A DNA stretch of 64,000 bases from assembly GCF_932526225.1 (NCBI RefSeq), contig NC_064041.1, positions 7,399,042-7,463,041 of the forward strand, in the 5' to 3' direction. Below the pieces are notes generated by a model. The model made no database searches. It was not told the DNA's origin and worked only from the letters and a program-made list of their open reading frames with translations. A program made the translations under genes and the position numbers. The stretch comes from Nematostella vectensis (taxonomy: Eukaryota > Cnidaria > Anthozoa > Actiniaria > Edwardsiidae). This document shows, in pieces, positions 23,001-35,992 of the stretch. How positions within the stretch are numbered: position 1 is the stretch's first letter; each line of letters starts with the position of its first letter.

Positions 23001-25874
23001 TAACTAAGGACCCCGTGCGCGTATCCAACATTTTAAACAATCATTTTGTTTCCGTAGGTCGCAGATTAGCCAACAAACTGCCCCCATCTCAACATAATTT
23101 TAGGAATTACCTTGCCACGTCAAATTCCCCCCCCCCCCCCCCCCCCGTCTTCGTTTTTGTTCCGATCAGTTACCACCGCAGAGGTACAGCTTGAAATAAT
23201 GTCAATCCCTAACCATAAGGCATGTGGACTTTACTCATGTCCTACCCAGCTTTTGGAATGTGTGAGACATATCATTAGTCACCCTCTAGCTTTACTTCTT
23301 AATATGTCTGTTACCCCGGGAACTTACCCTGATAAACTTAATGATCTAAATAATAATAAAATAACTAAGGACCCCCTGCGCGTATCCAACATTTTAAAAA
23401 ATAATTTTGTTTCCGTAGGTCGCAGATTAGCCAACAAACTGCCCCCATCTCAACTCGATCCTTGGACAGCTATTGTTTCTGATTTACATGAATGACATGC
23501 AGTACTCCTCAGATAAACTAAATTTCTTTCTTTTTGCTGATGACACAAATATCCTGTATGCCGATAAAAGTGGCAAATCAATAGAAACTACTGTAAATAA
23601 TGAGCTGTTTAAAGTCTATAATTGGCTTACGGCAAATAAATTAATGCTAAATATAAAGAAATCAAATTTCGTCATTTTCCATCCATACCAAAAAACTCTA
23701 GCTTGTCATCCTAAAATACTAATTTATGATAATGACAGAAAAAAAATGTCAGTCTTGAGTGTAAAGAGTACGTCAAGTACCTTGGGGTATTAATTGATAA
23801 TAATCTCACCTTCAAATACCACATTGAGCATATTACAACAAAGATAAGCAGAACTGTGGGATTGATAGCTAAACTGCGACATTTTGTCCCAACCAAAACC
23901 CTACTTCATATCTACCAGTCCTTAATCTTGCCCCACATTTCGTACGTAGTGACCGTGTGGGGTCATGCCAGTAAGTGTTACTTGAACAAAATTCTATACT
24001 TACAAAAACGTGCTCTGCGCTATGTTTTTTGCTCAAAAAAGTGATCATGCGGTCCCCTTTTTCGCTAGAACTAACATTTTACCCATACAGTTGTTATATT
24101 TTGAATCGGTGTGCCATCTTATGTATGATATCCGAAATGGAACCGCCCCACCCAATATTCTAAACCTTTTCACGGATACCAAAAGCGTTCATTCTTACAA
24201 TACACGATCATCAACCTCAAATAAATTCTACATACAAAAATCTAGACTTGAAATCCAGCGAAATTCTTTTTCAAGAGTAGGGTGTGGAATGAGCTGCCAC
24301 AGTCATTGAGAGAGTCCTCCAAAAAACAGTTTAAAACAAAACTGCATTCAGCCCTTGTTGATATCCTTATTAAATATGATGACTATATTGATGTCTGCCA
24401 AATCAGCACAGCTTTGAAAAAATCACAATTTATTGGTATCATAAACTCACATACTTATGTTTGCTTTGTTTTTCCCCTTTTTTTATCATCAGATAAATAA
24501 TGCTGTTAATGCTCTTTTTTCTCTAAGACCAGAAGTGTTTATTTAAATTTTCATTTTTCTCCCAAAATTTTTCAAAATTTTTCAAATTTTCAAATTAATA
24601 TACTAGTTCTCACTTAACTTTGCTTATACAATTATATTTAATATTTATGTAAATAAGTAAGTGACTGATCCGTCTCGATTAGCTCTTCTATTTGCGGATC
24701 AGTCACACCTACTACAAATAAAAATTTGATACAATAAAAAAGTCTAAAAAGAGCCTGTTAAATTTTGCCAAAAAATGGTTGTTGATTGTTTGAAGCTAGT
24801 ATATTTTCTTGAATCCTTCATATTCTAATGCTAGAAGTGGTCTGCAATTCATCCATATTTAATGCTAAAAATCACTCTGACATCAAAACAGTAATGAATG
24901 GCTTAACTTTATAATAGGAAGAACAATCTGGAAAAAATAATAAGAATTACTGACAGAAATAAGGAAGAAATTTTTTCAATTATGAGAGAAAGAGACAAAG
25001 CTATCCATCAATTTTTTTGTGTATTACTGTATATAGCTAATATCTGGTATGAGTAACCAGCGGCGTAGCCAGGATTTTTAACAGGAGGGGGCCCAAAATG
25101 TCCTTTCAAAATGTCTCATACATTTATGCGCCCCTGATAACCAATCCCTATTTATGAGATTAGTAGTATGTAATACATGTACAAAAAAATGTTTATTTAG
25201 TAAACGTCTTTGTCCTGTCAGATCATTGTGTTTACTATCATTTAATAACAATTTGTTCTGTTTTGAAAGCTAAATGAAATATGTCTAAGGAAGGAAAAAG
25301 ATTTTAACGTGACTATCACAGTAAGGCATAGATATTCAAAAATTGCAACAAATTTGACAATTGGTAAAAAATAATCTTTCTAGATTCATGCATATCCATG
25401 CAGAGTTTTTTACACATTTTCTAGAAAAAACAATTTGTTCCTTTAAATTATAACCTAAACCACCATTGATATGAAAATGAAAAATAAACAAGAAAGAAAG
25501 AAACGACAAGCATAATTTAGATACCACTTTCATATTCCATCAGTTTGCCACGTTTTTCGTCCAAAAAGTAACGTAGTCTGAAATTAAATCTTCTTCGATG
25601 TTTTATGATAAAATACTCTAGCTGTGAAACTTGCGTGATCCAGTACAAGACCGGTATATAATACATCCGTCTTTAAAGTGATGATTTTATATTATTATAA
25701 GAGCAAAAGATCACAGAACAAACATCACGGAATTCACCAGCTAATTATACACAAGAATTCTCACCATTTTCCATTCTTCGCACATTCCACAGTCAACGAT
25801 TCGTAAGACGCTATGAATTGAAACTTTGACGCGTTCTTGCCGACCCTTTGAAGCCTCTTCCATACGGATGACAT
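5199..25874 (-). CDS. EHBP1: EH domain-binding protein 1, 25 exons, 1647 residues
   Basis: Adaptor linking EHD proteins, actin and Rab GTPases on recycling endosomes. Exons, in transcript order: 25765-25874, 22570-22627, 22102-22197, 21393-21449, 20672-20853, 19550-19704, 18509-18674, 18021-18069, 17880-17922, 17324-17441, 17197-17245, 15266-16579, 14516-14629, 13767-14103, 12612-12964, 10819-10908, 9787-10505, 9139-9473, 8270-8325, 8010-8057, 7290-7413, 6597-6693, 6409-6482, 6123-6237, 5199-5283. All borders are GT/AG and all phases agree (4944 nt in total). Order: NT-C2 (about 1-170), CH (about 300-405), NPF motifs, long low-complexity linker, coiled bMERB (about 1485-1635), CaaX end. The start [18 protein letters not shown] matches the family N-terminus. 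Vertebrate EHBP1 is about 1230 residues; the extra length is in the linker. The exon 7 donor is uncertain (18551 would remove 14 residues in frame). Confidence 0.93.
6865..7282. repeat. Minisatellite, unit about 46 bp, about 9 copies
   Basis: Tandem units built on CTGGATCTGATCACATGGG and CTGTGAGTAACACTACC, differing mainly in C-run length. It fills the EHBP1 intron between exons 21 and 22 and stops within a few bases of the exon 21 donor. The short frames across it come from the repeat and are not genes. Confidence 0.9.
7610..7950. repeat. Imperfect direct duplication of about 180 bp
   Basis: Two diverged copies (about 7610-7770 and 7792-7950) share CAAATG, GAAACTAGGG, TTCAAGCTATGG, AATGTTCAC and ATAACCCC in the same order. 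They lie within EHBP1 intron 20. Confidence 0.65.
8438..8572. mobile_element. Harbinger-type MITE, 129 bp, TTA target duplication
   Basis: Inverted repeats of about 30 bp: the left end starts GGCCTAGTTTAAACG and the right end, reverse-complemented, starts GGCCTAGTTTAAAAG; both continue to GTTCTTTTCATGT. The element spans 8441-8569 and is flanked by TTA on both sides. A 3-bp TWA-type duplication is typical of PIF/Harbinger elements. The frame at 8434-8643 comes from this element. Confidence 0.8.
8690..9110. repeat. Dispersed repeat, two diverged copies in tandem
   Basis: Copies at about 8690-8870 and 8880-9110 share TATTGTTTACC, GGAAACTTCAAAA, CTACGAATGAAGTCTG and a TTACTTGGCATTG-like end. 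A third copy lies at 49508-49740, downstream of the GPCR. No coding capacity; probably a non-autonomous DNA element. Confidence 0.65.
9139..14629 (-). CDS. EHBP1: EHBP1 exons 13-18: disordered linker
   Basis: Six exons encode roughly residues 800-1448. Content is low complexity: proline-rich patches ([10 protein letters not shown] in exon 18), a SPAR repeat in exon 14, lysine and glutamate stretches in exons 15-17, and a 10-residue repeat in exon 17. Exon 15 holds [15 protein letters not shown] and exon 16 [20 protein letters not shown], which resemble the 'RARxLLEQARR' helices of vertebrate EHBP1. Splice phases fit at each junction. This segment explains most of the extra length over the vertebrate protein. 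Confidence 0.85.
9893..10130 (-). repeat. In-frame 30-bp coding repeat in EHBP1 exon 17
   Basis: About eight tandem copies encode the decapeptide [10 protein letters not shown], with variants [10 protein letters not shown] and [10 protein letters not shown]. The period is a multiple of three, so copy-number change keeps the frame. The repeat is acidic and polar, presumably disordered. Confidence 0.9.
11339..11790. mobile_element. MITE with 19-bp perfect terminal inverted repeats
   Basis: GGGCTTCTGGAATTACGCG at 11340-11358 is the exact reverse complement of 11771-11789. The interior repeatedly carries CGCGTAATTTAG-like motifs. It lies in the 1.7-kb intron between EHBP1 exons 15 and 16. No clear target duplication is visible. 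Frames over its left end (11111-11413) are not coding. Confidence 0.7.
12211..12410. mobile_element. Foldback MITE, about 190 bp, arms about 85 bp
   Basis: The left arm (AAAGCCCCCATGCAAACTG, then CGCCAGCACAAGCCAGCATT) and the right arm pair over most of their length around a short loop near 12300. Both arms carry ACAAAGGAA and GCCAGCATTGCT. It lies between EHBP1 exons 15 and 16, and the frames at 12146-12510 are its shadows. Confidence 0.75.
13560..13580. repeat. CATA microsatellite
   Basis: Short run of tandem CATA units in an EHBP1 intron. Confidence 0.75.
13629..13696. repeat. Perfect 16-bp inverted repeat holding CRE sites
   Basis: GACGTCACAGCGTGTC at 13629-13644 pairs with 13681-13696 around a 36-base loop. 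The right arm with its next base makes the full palindromic CRE TGACGTCA. It lies in EHBP1 intron 14, about 70 bases past the exon 14 donor. It could be a small MITE or an intronic element. Confidence 0.6.
13850..13985 (-). repeat. SPAR coding repeat in EHBP1 exon 14
   Basis: About seven imperfect copies of SPAR(T/A/I)(T/S) in a row ([21 protein letters not shown] and onward). Ser-Pro-Ala-Arg units are basic, proline rich and phosphorylatable. The period is 18 bp, so the frame is kept. Confidence 0.75.
14190..14430. repeat. Dispersed repeat copy A in an EHBP1 intron
   Basis: Shares with 20905-21125, in the same order and orientation, CTGATGATTTTTAACGG-like sequence, GGAAGTTTTCTTTGAGGATGTGA, GGATG-CTG and GAGGTTTTCGTCGGC-like ends. 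Both copies lie in EHBP1 introns. Non-coding. Confidence 0.65.
15266..16579 (-). CDS. EHBP1: EHBP1 exon 12: CH end and NPF-motif region
   Basis: A 438-codon exon. After the end of the CH domain comes a disordered acidic region with five copies of an NPF-type motif ([45 protein letters not shown]). Asn-Pro-Phe is the known ligand of EH domains, so these are probable EHD-protein docking sites. Here they lie C-terminal to the CH domain, whereas in human EHBP1 most NPF motifs precede it. This is a lineage difference or a shuffle within the linker. Confidence 0.9.
16427..18069 (-). CDS. EHBP1: EHBP1 exons 8-12 (part): calponin-homology domain
   Basis: One CH domain is split over exons 9-12. Landmarks are [55 protein letters not shown] and [21 protein letters not shown]1 has a single CH domain that contributes to actin association. 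The tiny exons 9 (43 bp) and 11 (49 bp) are easy to miss but are fixed by phase: W-C-K spans the exon 9/10 junction and P-D-L-I-D the exon 10/11 junction. Confidence 0.92.
16770..17160. repeat. GAT-rich simple repeat
   Basis: Degenerate GATGAT/GATAAT arrays with longer repeats such as ACATGGTGATATTGATAATAAC. It gives long His/Asp/Met-rich frames on both strands that are not genes. EHBP1 intron 11. Confidence 0.85.
18060..18310. repeat. Tandem duplication including an exon 8 splice acceptor
   Basis: About 130 bases beginning at the 5' edge of EHBP1 exon 8 are duplicated just upstream in the gene. AGTACTTGTTGGCCTGCA (18054-18073) has a diverged partner, AGTACCTGTTGGTCTGCA, near 18197-18214. 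The second copy keeps an AG acceptor on the gene strand. Confidence 0.55.
18745..19275. repeat. Minisatellite, unit 16 bp, about 33 copies
   Basis: Tandem AGTTAGTGATGATAAT with G/A changes (TTGGTGATG, TTAGTGGTG). EHBP1 intron 6. Confidence 0.9.
19550..25874 (-). CDS. EHBP1: EHBP1 exons 1-6: NT-C2 domain
   Basis: These six exons encode residues 1 to about 219. Conserved landmarks appear in order: [10 protein letters not shown] and [14 protein letters not shown] (exon 1), [12 protein letters not shown] (exon 2), [19 protein letters not shown] (exon 3), [12 protein letters not shown] (exon 4), [19 protein letters not shown] and [10 protein letters not shown] (exon 5), [19 protein letters not shown] (exon 6). 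The NT-C2 fold binds phospholipids in this family. Exon 1 lies 3.1 kb from exon 2 because a retrotransposon fragment occupies intron 1. The ATG at 25872-25874 opens a frame overlapping a competing frame (ATG at 25861-25863), which the splice phase rules out. Confidence 0.93.
19730..20029. mobile_element. hAT-like MITE, 290 bp, TATGT target duplication
   Basis: The left end CAGGGGCGGATACAGGG (19735-19751) and right end CCTTGGATCTGCCCCTG (20008-20024) are imperfect inverted repeats, with TATGT directly outside both. The CAGGGG(C/T)-type terminus is typical of hAT elements; a 5-bp duplication would suit the hAT5 group. EHBP1 intron 5. Confidence 0.7.
20905..21125. repeat. Dispersed repeat copy B in an EHBP1 intron
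   Basis: Second copy of the repeat at 14190-14430, here between exons 4 and 5. Same orientation, diverged by small gaps. Confidence 0.65.
22976..23455 (+). repeat. Internal 119-bp duplication in the retrotransposon
   Basis: A segment encoding [18 protein letters not shown] and [13 protein letters not shown] occurs at about 22976-23094 and again at about 23337-23455, nearly identical. The second copy sits where reverse-transcriptase motifs should continue, so a rearrangement replaced part of the palm. Confidence 0.8.
24661..24706 (+). other. 3' terminal hairpin of the retrotransposon
   Basis: GTGACTGATCCG (24661-24672) and CGGATCAGTCAC (24695-24706) form a perfect 12-bp stem with a 22-base loop, just before the A-rich end. 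Its position suits an RNA structure recognised by the element's reverse transcriptase. Confidence 0.65.
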
Positions 25875-26348
25875 GATTTAGCGAGGAAAGGAAGGGAATC
25901 GGCAACTTTGGTAGAATAATTTTGCTCGTTCCTCACTCATGTCTGGACCCTTCCCGAAAACACGCTAAGTAACCGCGCGATTATATTTTCACCGCCGGAT
26001 CCCAAATATCTTTCGATCGATATGCTATCGGCAATCCTGGAAAAATCGACCATCAAATTTAGTGTTTAAGCTAATTGACGTAAAATTTCAAGTTTGGAAC
26101 TATACTATAAAATAATTGGTAAACGCTAGTTAATAACACATTTTCAACATTTCTTTGACGTTTTTAAAAAATGTTATAGAGATTGGTTTCCATTTATTTT
26201 AATTCGATATGTACTCGAGATAGCTTCGGAAGTGCTACATCTCCCAGAATTCCCCGGAGCCAATGGTACGAATCACGGGATCCGCCATCTTTTTGATCTT
26301 CTCTTCCTCTCTGTAATTTCATCTTGATATTTTCATTTCATATTTAAG
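25875..26348. promoter_or_regulatory. Divergent EHBP1/RAB14 promoter
   Basis: The EHBP1 start codon (25874, minus) and the RAB14 leader exon (about 26285-26348, plus) are about 0.4 kb apart. The RAB14 side has GCTACATCTCCCAGAATTCC at 26234-26253, close to the ZNF143/Staf consensus, then CCAAT at 26260-26264 and CCGCCATCTTT (a YY1-like element) at 26282-26292, probably at the transcription start. There is no TATA box. The leader exon ends at 26348 before GTAAGC. Binding is inferred from motif match only. Confidence 0.65.
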
Positions 26349-26742
26349 GTAAGCAACGATTCTTTTATTAAAAAAAGTAAAGTATTTCAAATTATGTTAT
26401 TTCGCCTCCCGACCGTTTTTCTTGTTCTATATTCTGCTGCGTAATTTTTACATGATCGTTCGAGCTGTTGTGTTCGAAAAAATCATCCAGTTCTTCACAA
26501 TTCTTCCCCCATTGCAACCCAGCCGATGGAAAAATAAGCCCATCGACAAGTGCAGATATCAATTACTGCTGCAAACGTCTCCCAGTAGCCTGGAACATTT
26601 CGTATAGTGATATTTGTACAAAGTTGGTAGTTCAATTTTGCACCCATGTACAACTAAGCCAAGATATAAGCAATATCATTGCAATGTGCTTTTGTCCTGT
26701 TTGACAATGTTCATTTATTGAATCCTTCTAGAAGTCGCAAAG

Positions 26743-30753
<4,011 letters not shown>

Positions 30754-32335
30754 TTGATGCATGTCAATCATTGCTCCTACTGTACAGACATTTTCATCAG
30801 TGTAATTAACAAAATCACTCATCTGTCTCAGAGTGCAAAGACTGCAAAATGGAGACAGGCCCTTCATTCATAACACACAGACTTGATGAATGGCGATGGG
30901 TGTTATAGAGGCTTGGTAGAAACTAATGGCAACAGGCCCTTAATTTACAAACACAGACTTGATGAATGGGGATGGTGTTATAGAGGCTTGCTAGAAACTA
31001 ATCAGGACAGACAATTAAACATTTGTTAGATGAGTGTTGGGAGAAAGGAGGTGTACAAGTTATTCAACCCTCCCATCCCCTGACCACCAACTCCTAATAA
31101 ATACATATAACAAAATTTTTTAGACACTATCGCAAAATTAGAACATATCTGTTTGTTATGACATCAAGACTAACCAAAATATGGGACCTGCCCTCACTCA
31201 TACTCTGCTTGGTGAAAAGTAAAAAAAAAGATTACAATGTACCCTGATTGTTGTACAGTTTGGGTTAGTATACTCTTTTACATCCCCCTTCCCCCCTTTC
31301 CTGAAGTCTTTGATATCTTTACAATTTTTGTACTTCAGTTTGATCATCTGAAGGGCTATGTTTTATTGACAGTTTGTACCAACAGCAATCATATCAAGGG
31401 AAGATCTTTCAAACGTAGTAGAATAAGATAATATCCAATGTTATAAAGGGACAGGTCCCTTAAAAGCATGTTATTGCTAAGCCCTGGGATTGGAGCTCCT
31501 CTTTTTGTATTTTATTGAAAAGACACATAGTTCATTTTAAAAATTCCTTGCATTTGTTTATTTTGTCATCTGTGTTTGAACTCCTGCCCTCCCTTCAAAA
31601 TAGATTTGTACAAACTGCACAGTGGCCTTCTTTATGAAAGTTCAATGCTAGGTCCATATTCTATCTTTTCTCAACTTATAGGGAAAATTTTTTTCAACTA
31701 TGACAGCAACCGTGAAAGGTTCCCAGTTACATTTAGCCAAGCAGGCTTTCAACTATTAGTAGATTAGAATTTATTGCTTCTCTGTAAGCTTATGAGAAAT
31801 CATAAGAATTACTATTAACACAAACACTGTTAAAATTTATTGTACATCATAAGTAGCCATTTAAGCATAAATAATGCCACTGGTGTTATACTCCAGGTAT
31901 CAAAGCCTTTTCTGTGGTGTTTTTAGGAACATTTGAATGAATGCTAAACAAGATTATGACTATCAAATGATAAGATGATCAAGCACTTCTTAAAAAAAAT
32001 GCCATAGGGGAATCTTTGCCACTCTTGATTTATTAGTGTACACTATACATGAATCTCCTGGCTTTGAAGCAGAATGTGGGTAGGATTGGCATGATAAACT
32101 ATCCAAGCGTATTTTCCAGACATGACAACAAGGAAAATTCTATTGGTATTTTCCAAATTGTGCCTCAAATGAAATAAAATTTGAAGTAAAGATTGTTATT
32201 AAGATCAAAATAGCCTGTGGTGTTAGTTGTAGTTTGTGAGAGTAATGAGGTGATGATTTTGTAAAATAATGATAATTTGATAGCACCAGTGTCTGAATAA
32301 ATTTATTGTCTACATTCAGCAATTCTTGTTTGTTT
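30754..32335 (+). other. Probable RAB14 3' UTR
   Basis: No coding exon is seen after the RAB14 stop. AATAAA appears near 31096 and, with a GT-rich stretch beyond it (TTCTTGTTTGTTTC), near 32297-32302. Either could end the transcript; a long 3' UTR is plausible. Confidence 0.5.
30845..31005 (+). repeat. 77-bp tandem duplication in the RAB14 3' UTR
   Basis: Two copies (about 30849-30925 and 30927-31003) share ACAGGCCCTT, ACACAGACTTGATGAATGG, GTGTTATAGAGGCTTG and AGAAACTAAT. Confidence 0.8.
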
Positions 32336-32479
32336 CTTCACTCAAATTCCTTTTGTCTCCCTGTAAGAAAGGAGGCCTTGTTTACCTATTTACATTTGCG
32401 CTTTTTTAACCTTGCATGAAAAACAATATAAACCGGCAAAAGAGCAGCATATGAAACGTTACTAAAATATAGTTCTGTC

Positions 32480-32721
32480 TTGGGTTTCATTTTGGACGAT
32501 TTTCCTGAAGCGTTAGTCCGGGTTTCCTGTGGTAACATGACAACGCAAACGGAAATGGTCAGTGGTTATGTTCGTGTTGTGCATGCGTGTTGTCGTAGAT
32601 AGATGGAATGACGAAACAACGTCAATCTTTTCAAGTCGTTACTCGTGAGTGTGGAAGTGTTCCCAAGAAACCGGCAATTTTCGCCGAAAAAAAAACGAAC
32701 CAAGGCCTTATTTATACACAG
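32480..32721 (+). promoter_or_regulatory. Probable cytochrome c promoter and leader exon
   Basis: A leader exon appears to end at 32721 (ACACAG before GTGAGC) and would join to 33755. Upstream, TGTGCATGCGTG (about 32578-32589) resembles half of an NRF-1 site, and ACGTCA half-sites occur near 32620. The exact transcription start is not visible. Confidence 0.45.
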
Positions 32722-33758
32722 GTGAGCCCTTGAAGTCACGTACAATATGATCCGGTTATGCTATTAATCTATTGGTGGAAGTTTGAGTAGTTATAACCCG
32801 ACAGTTCAGCCGTGAAGAGAGAACTCATACACGTGTGGTTTGTCACTGTTCAACCGGCTTTTTTTTTATACCTAATGATTTCACTGGTTCTGTAAGCTGT
32901 AGAGAGAGGTATAAGTATGTTTGACAAAAATCATTATCATTGCGCCGAATCGCATTAAAATTGAAAGTTCTTTTTTTGCCACAAAAGTAGTCGAAGTGTC
33001 TAGTTTTAGCGTCTCCGCTCAAGAATTCAGTTGATTTGCCCACCCTATAAGAATACGCGAAATTCTAAAGTTTGTTTCCACTTGTAACTTTTTAAAGCAA
33101 ATATGTTATTTTGCATCAGCGCAACTAAAGCACTTTTGTCGTGTAAGGAAAGCCTACATGCGTGTGTTGGTGATGTCAAATGTCCAGGATTAATAACATC
33201 TTTTCTTTATTGATTTCCGAATCAGGGAAGATGCGGCTAATATTCCAAAAAGTTCAAATTTATACTCTACATGTTTTGTTATATCTTGGAAAGCAAATGT
33301 AATTATTTGATATTGGATTACGGGATTAATGCTTACAATCTGGCTATTGCATAATGGTTTGCGACGTGTATTTGTGAATTTGATTTTCTCTTTAACCTAT
33401 TGATTGCTTAACTCGTTCTCATGTCCTTACATTGTTGTTACAATTTCTAAGCTAAATATTCACTTTGTTCTGACGTGTGCCTATAGTGTTCAGACCTGCA
33501 TAATTTCTCTTATGTTTGGAAAAAAAAACATTTCTTACAACACACAAACACTACTTAATATTCCTAGGCTTTCTTAATATTATTCCTATTATTATATAAA
33601 TCAAATATATTATTTAATGATGCTTCACATTTTATTTTCCCACACAATTTTCCCACTATATATATCTGAAATTTTGACCTATGCATCTTCATAAATTTCC
33701 AAGCCCTGAAATATGTATAGGGAGTATAATAAAAATCGTGTGTGTTTGTTCCAGAGAA

Positions 33759-35338
33759 ATGGGTGACGCGACCAAGGGAGCAAAGGTCTTCAAGACAAAG
33801 TGCGCACAGTGCCACACTGTAGAAGCTGTAAGTCCCCTACTCTCATCTTTAAATTAAGTTTTGAAAGAAATGGATGTAAAAAAAACTAAGACCCAAAAAT
33901 CTACTTCTCTCTATATGATTTATATATTGGTTCCCCCCCTCCCCCCATATACATATCACATATCCTTCCCGTAACTCTATGCAACCCACTGTTACATAAG
34001 TATGTTTCTCATGAGATTGGGGCGACAGCTCAGTTGTACAGCTTCGCTTCTCAAGCAAGAGGACCAGGGTACAAGGTCAGGTTAGGGATTTTTTCAGAGG
34101 TGTAAAAAAACTGGCTCTGTATTTTGGACTGTGTATCCCTTGTGGCTCAGATGACTATGTTAAATGGCGGTCTGTCTCTCAAAAACCTAGCTAACCAACC
34201 TGTTATTGTGGGACTTTAAAGAACCACTGAAGAAGGCAGAGTCTATCTACAGTATCTGTACTTGGCTGCATAACCAAAAGGGGCATTAACATACTAACAC
34301 TTTCTCATCCATGTGAACTGCATGGCAGCAAAGTGCACCTTTATGTAGCAGTCTGAATAAGACCCTGTGTAATGATAATCCAGAGTTATTCAGCCTATGG
34401 CTGCATTTCTGGATAAAGTCGGCCCAGCTTCCTTTCCTTTCTTTTCTTGTAATAAGCATTTTTCTGTTGTTATTTTTCAGGGAGGCAAACACAAGACAGG
34501 CCCTAATCTCCATGGTCTGTTTGGCCGCAAGACAGGCCAAGCCGAAGGTTTCTCATACACAACCGCCAATCAGAACAAAGGAATTACATGGGGAGAGGAT
34601 ACGCTAATGGTATACCTTGAGAACCCCAAGAAATATATTCCAGGTAGGTCTAATGTCAAGGAATATTTTTCTCGATTCCATTTTATTAGAATATTTGTAG
34701 ATATTGCGGCCAAAGACAATTAAAATCTGATTTCTCATTAGGAACAAAGATGGTATTTGCTGGAATAAAAAAGAAGAATGAAAGATTAGGTAAGACACCC
34801 ACTTCTTATATTACTGATGTTGCATTGAAAAAAAAAATGTTTAGAGTAATCGTTCTCTGTGTTTTTTTGTTGTCGTTGTTTTTGCCCACATTTGGTTTTA
34901 AAACTGTTTTGCTCATGTTTTGCTCTTTGGTGACACAGCAGAAGGCTTTGTTCTGCTGTATTTTTTTATAAGCCTAAAATAAGAGACAAATTAAGCACAA
35001 CATGTAGAGTGCTGCTGTAAATGTCTCCTAAATGTTTCTTAGTTTAGCCATGGCCAAAATCATGCTACATGCTAAATAAGGTGCAGTGTTTGTCATGAAC
35101 ATGTTTCTCACCTTTCAGAAGAGAAGCATTTCTGGATCTCTTTGGTGCACAATTATCTTTTTGAGTGGAGGGGGTCTGGCTAAACTTCGTGACTTCGTTG
35201 AACAATACAAGTCCCCCTCTATATTTTAGCCAGGCGTTTTTTTTACAAATTGTGAATAGCATGTCTTTATAGATTAATAGATTTAAAGTAATTTTTTTTT
35301 CAGATCTGATCGCATACCTTAAACAGGAAACAAGCTGA
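33759..35338 (+). CDS. CYCS: Somatic cytochrome c, 4 coding exons, 104 residues
   Basis: Mitochondrial intermembrane-space electron carrier from complex III to complex IV, also an apoptosis trigger. Exons: 33759-33827, 34481-34643, 34742-34789, 35304-35338; 315 nt, phases agree. The leader splices in at 33755, four bases before the ATG. Motifs: CAQCHTVE (CxxCH haem attachment), [40 protein letters not shown] and [21 protein letters not shown], with the axial-ligand Met in KMVFAG. It has the usual length and no presequence, as expected. All key residues are present. A poly(A) signal follows at 35539. Confidence 0.98.
34016..34290 (+). mobile_element. Probable tRNA-derived SINE in a cytochrome c intron
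   Basis: Starts GGGGCGACAGCTCAGTTGTA, like a tRNA A box, with a degraded B-box-like GGGTACAAGGTC about 45 bases on. A body follows with CTTGTGGCTCAGATGAC and CCAACCTGTTATTGTGGGAC. It lies in intron 1. The call rests on A- and B-box resemblance only. Confidence 0.5.
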
Positions 35339-35538
35339 AGATTGTTCATGGTTTCTTGCCTAATTTTTAAATACAGGATATGTCAAGCTATTTTAGGTGA
35401 TTTTCTACACTTTTATTTAATGATGATCAGGGCAGTTTCTTGCCTGTGTGAAAATTGTGTTCTGTGTTTTTTTTTTTTTTTTTGTGAATCAGGCAGTACT
35501 TTGCTGGAACTATGTGCTGACCTAAACTGGAGTGGACA

Positions 35539-35544
35539 AATAAA
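35539..35544 (+). terminator. Poly(A) signal of cytochrome c
   Basis: AATAAA about 200 bases after the cytochrome c stop, followed by a TG-rich stretch (GAGTATTGTGTGATTGC). Confidence 0.7.
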
Positions 35545-35992
35545 AAAGCAATCAATGTACATATAAACTTGAGTATTGTGTGATTGCTTGAGTATTGATA
35601 CAATGCCTTTGGTTACAGGGTTTTTTTACCTGAATACACCTTTTTGGGGGATCCTACCATACCATTTACTTCTAACGCTTGACTGCACATGGTACCCTGA
35701 GGGTGCTTTAGGGGGGTAGGGGTCAGAAATCATCAGTCATTTTTTTACCCTCACCCCAGCCCCTCACCCCTACCCCATCCCTATCACCCCATCCCAGATA
35801 GATAGTTTATTAGGAATAAATTGCGTAGCAGCCCTTAGGCTGAATTAGGCATTTACAAAACAATAGATACTATATTACAACTATAATAAATTTAACTATA
35901 TACAGTAATAAATATAAAAATTTTAAAACGTGATAAAGTTCATCCTATATAAAAATTAATCATAATCTATAAAAAAAACATATACTCTCCAT

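Larger units (their letters stand above)
22925..24735 (+). mobile_element. Non-LTR (CR1/L2-like) retrotransposon, truncated
   Basis: A degraded reverse-transcriptase region on the strand opposite EHBP1, inside its intron 1. Visible pieces are a fragment around [16 protein letters not shown], the catalytic [12 protein letters not shown] (near 23528), [13 protein letters not shown] (broken by a frameshift near 23780), [16 protein letters not shown] (near 23920) and the C-terminal VHSYNTRSS and [18 protein letters not shown]. Frames change several times, so it is dead. It ends with a hairpin and an A-rich tail. Confidence 0.85.

Noticed and set aside
25336..25560. Possible extra EHBP1 exon encoding [17 protein letters not shown]
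   Set aside because: Has an acceptor-like start, but exon 1 joins exon 2 in phase without it and the family N-terminus is continuous across that junction.
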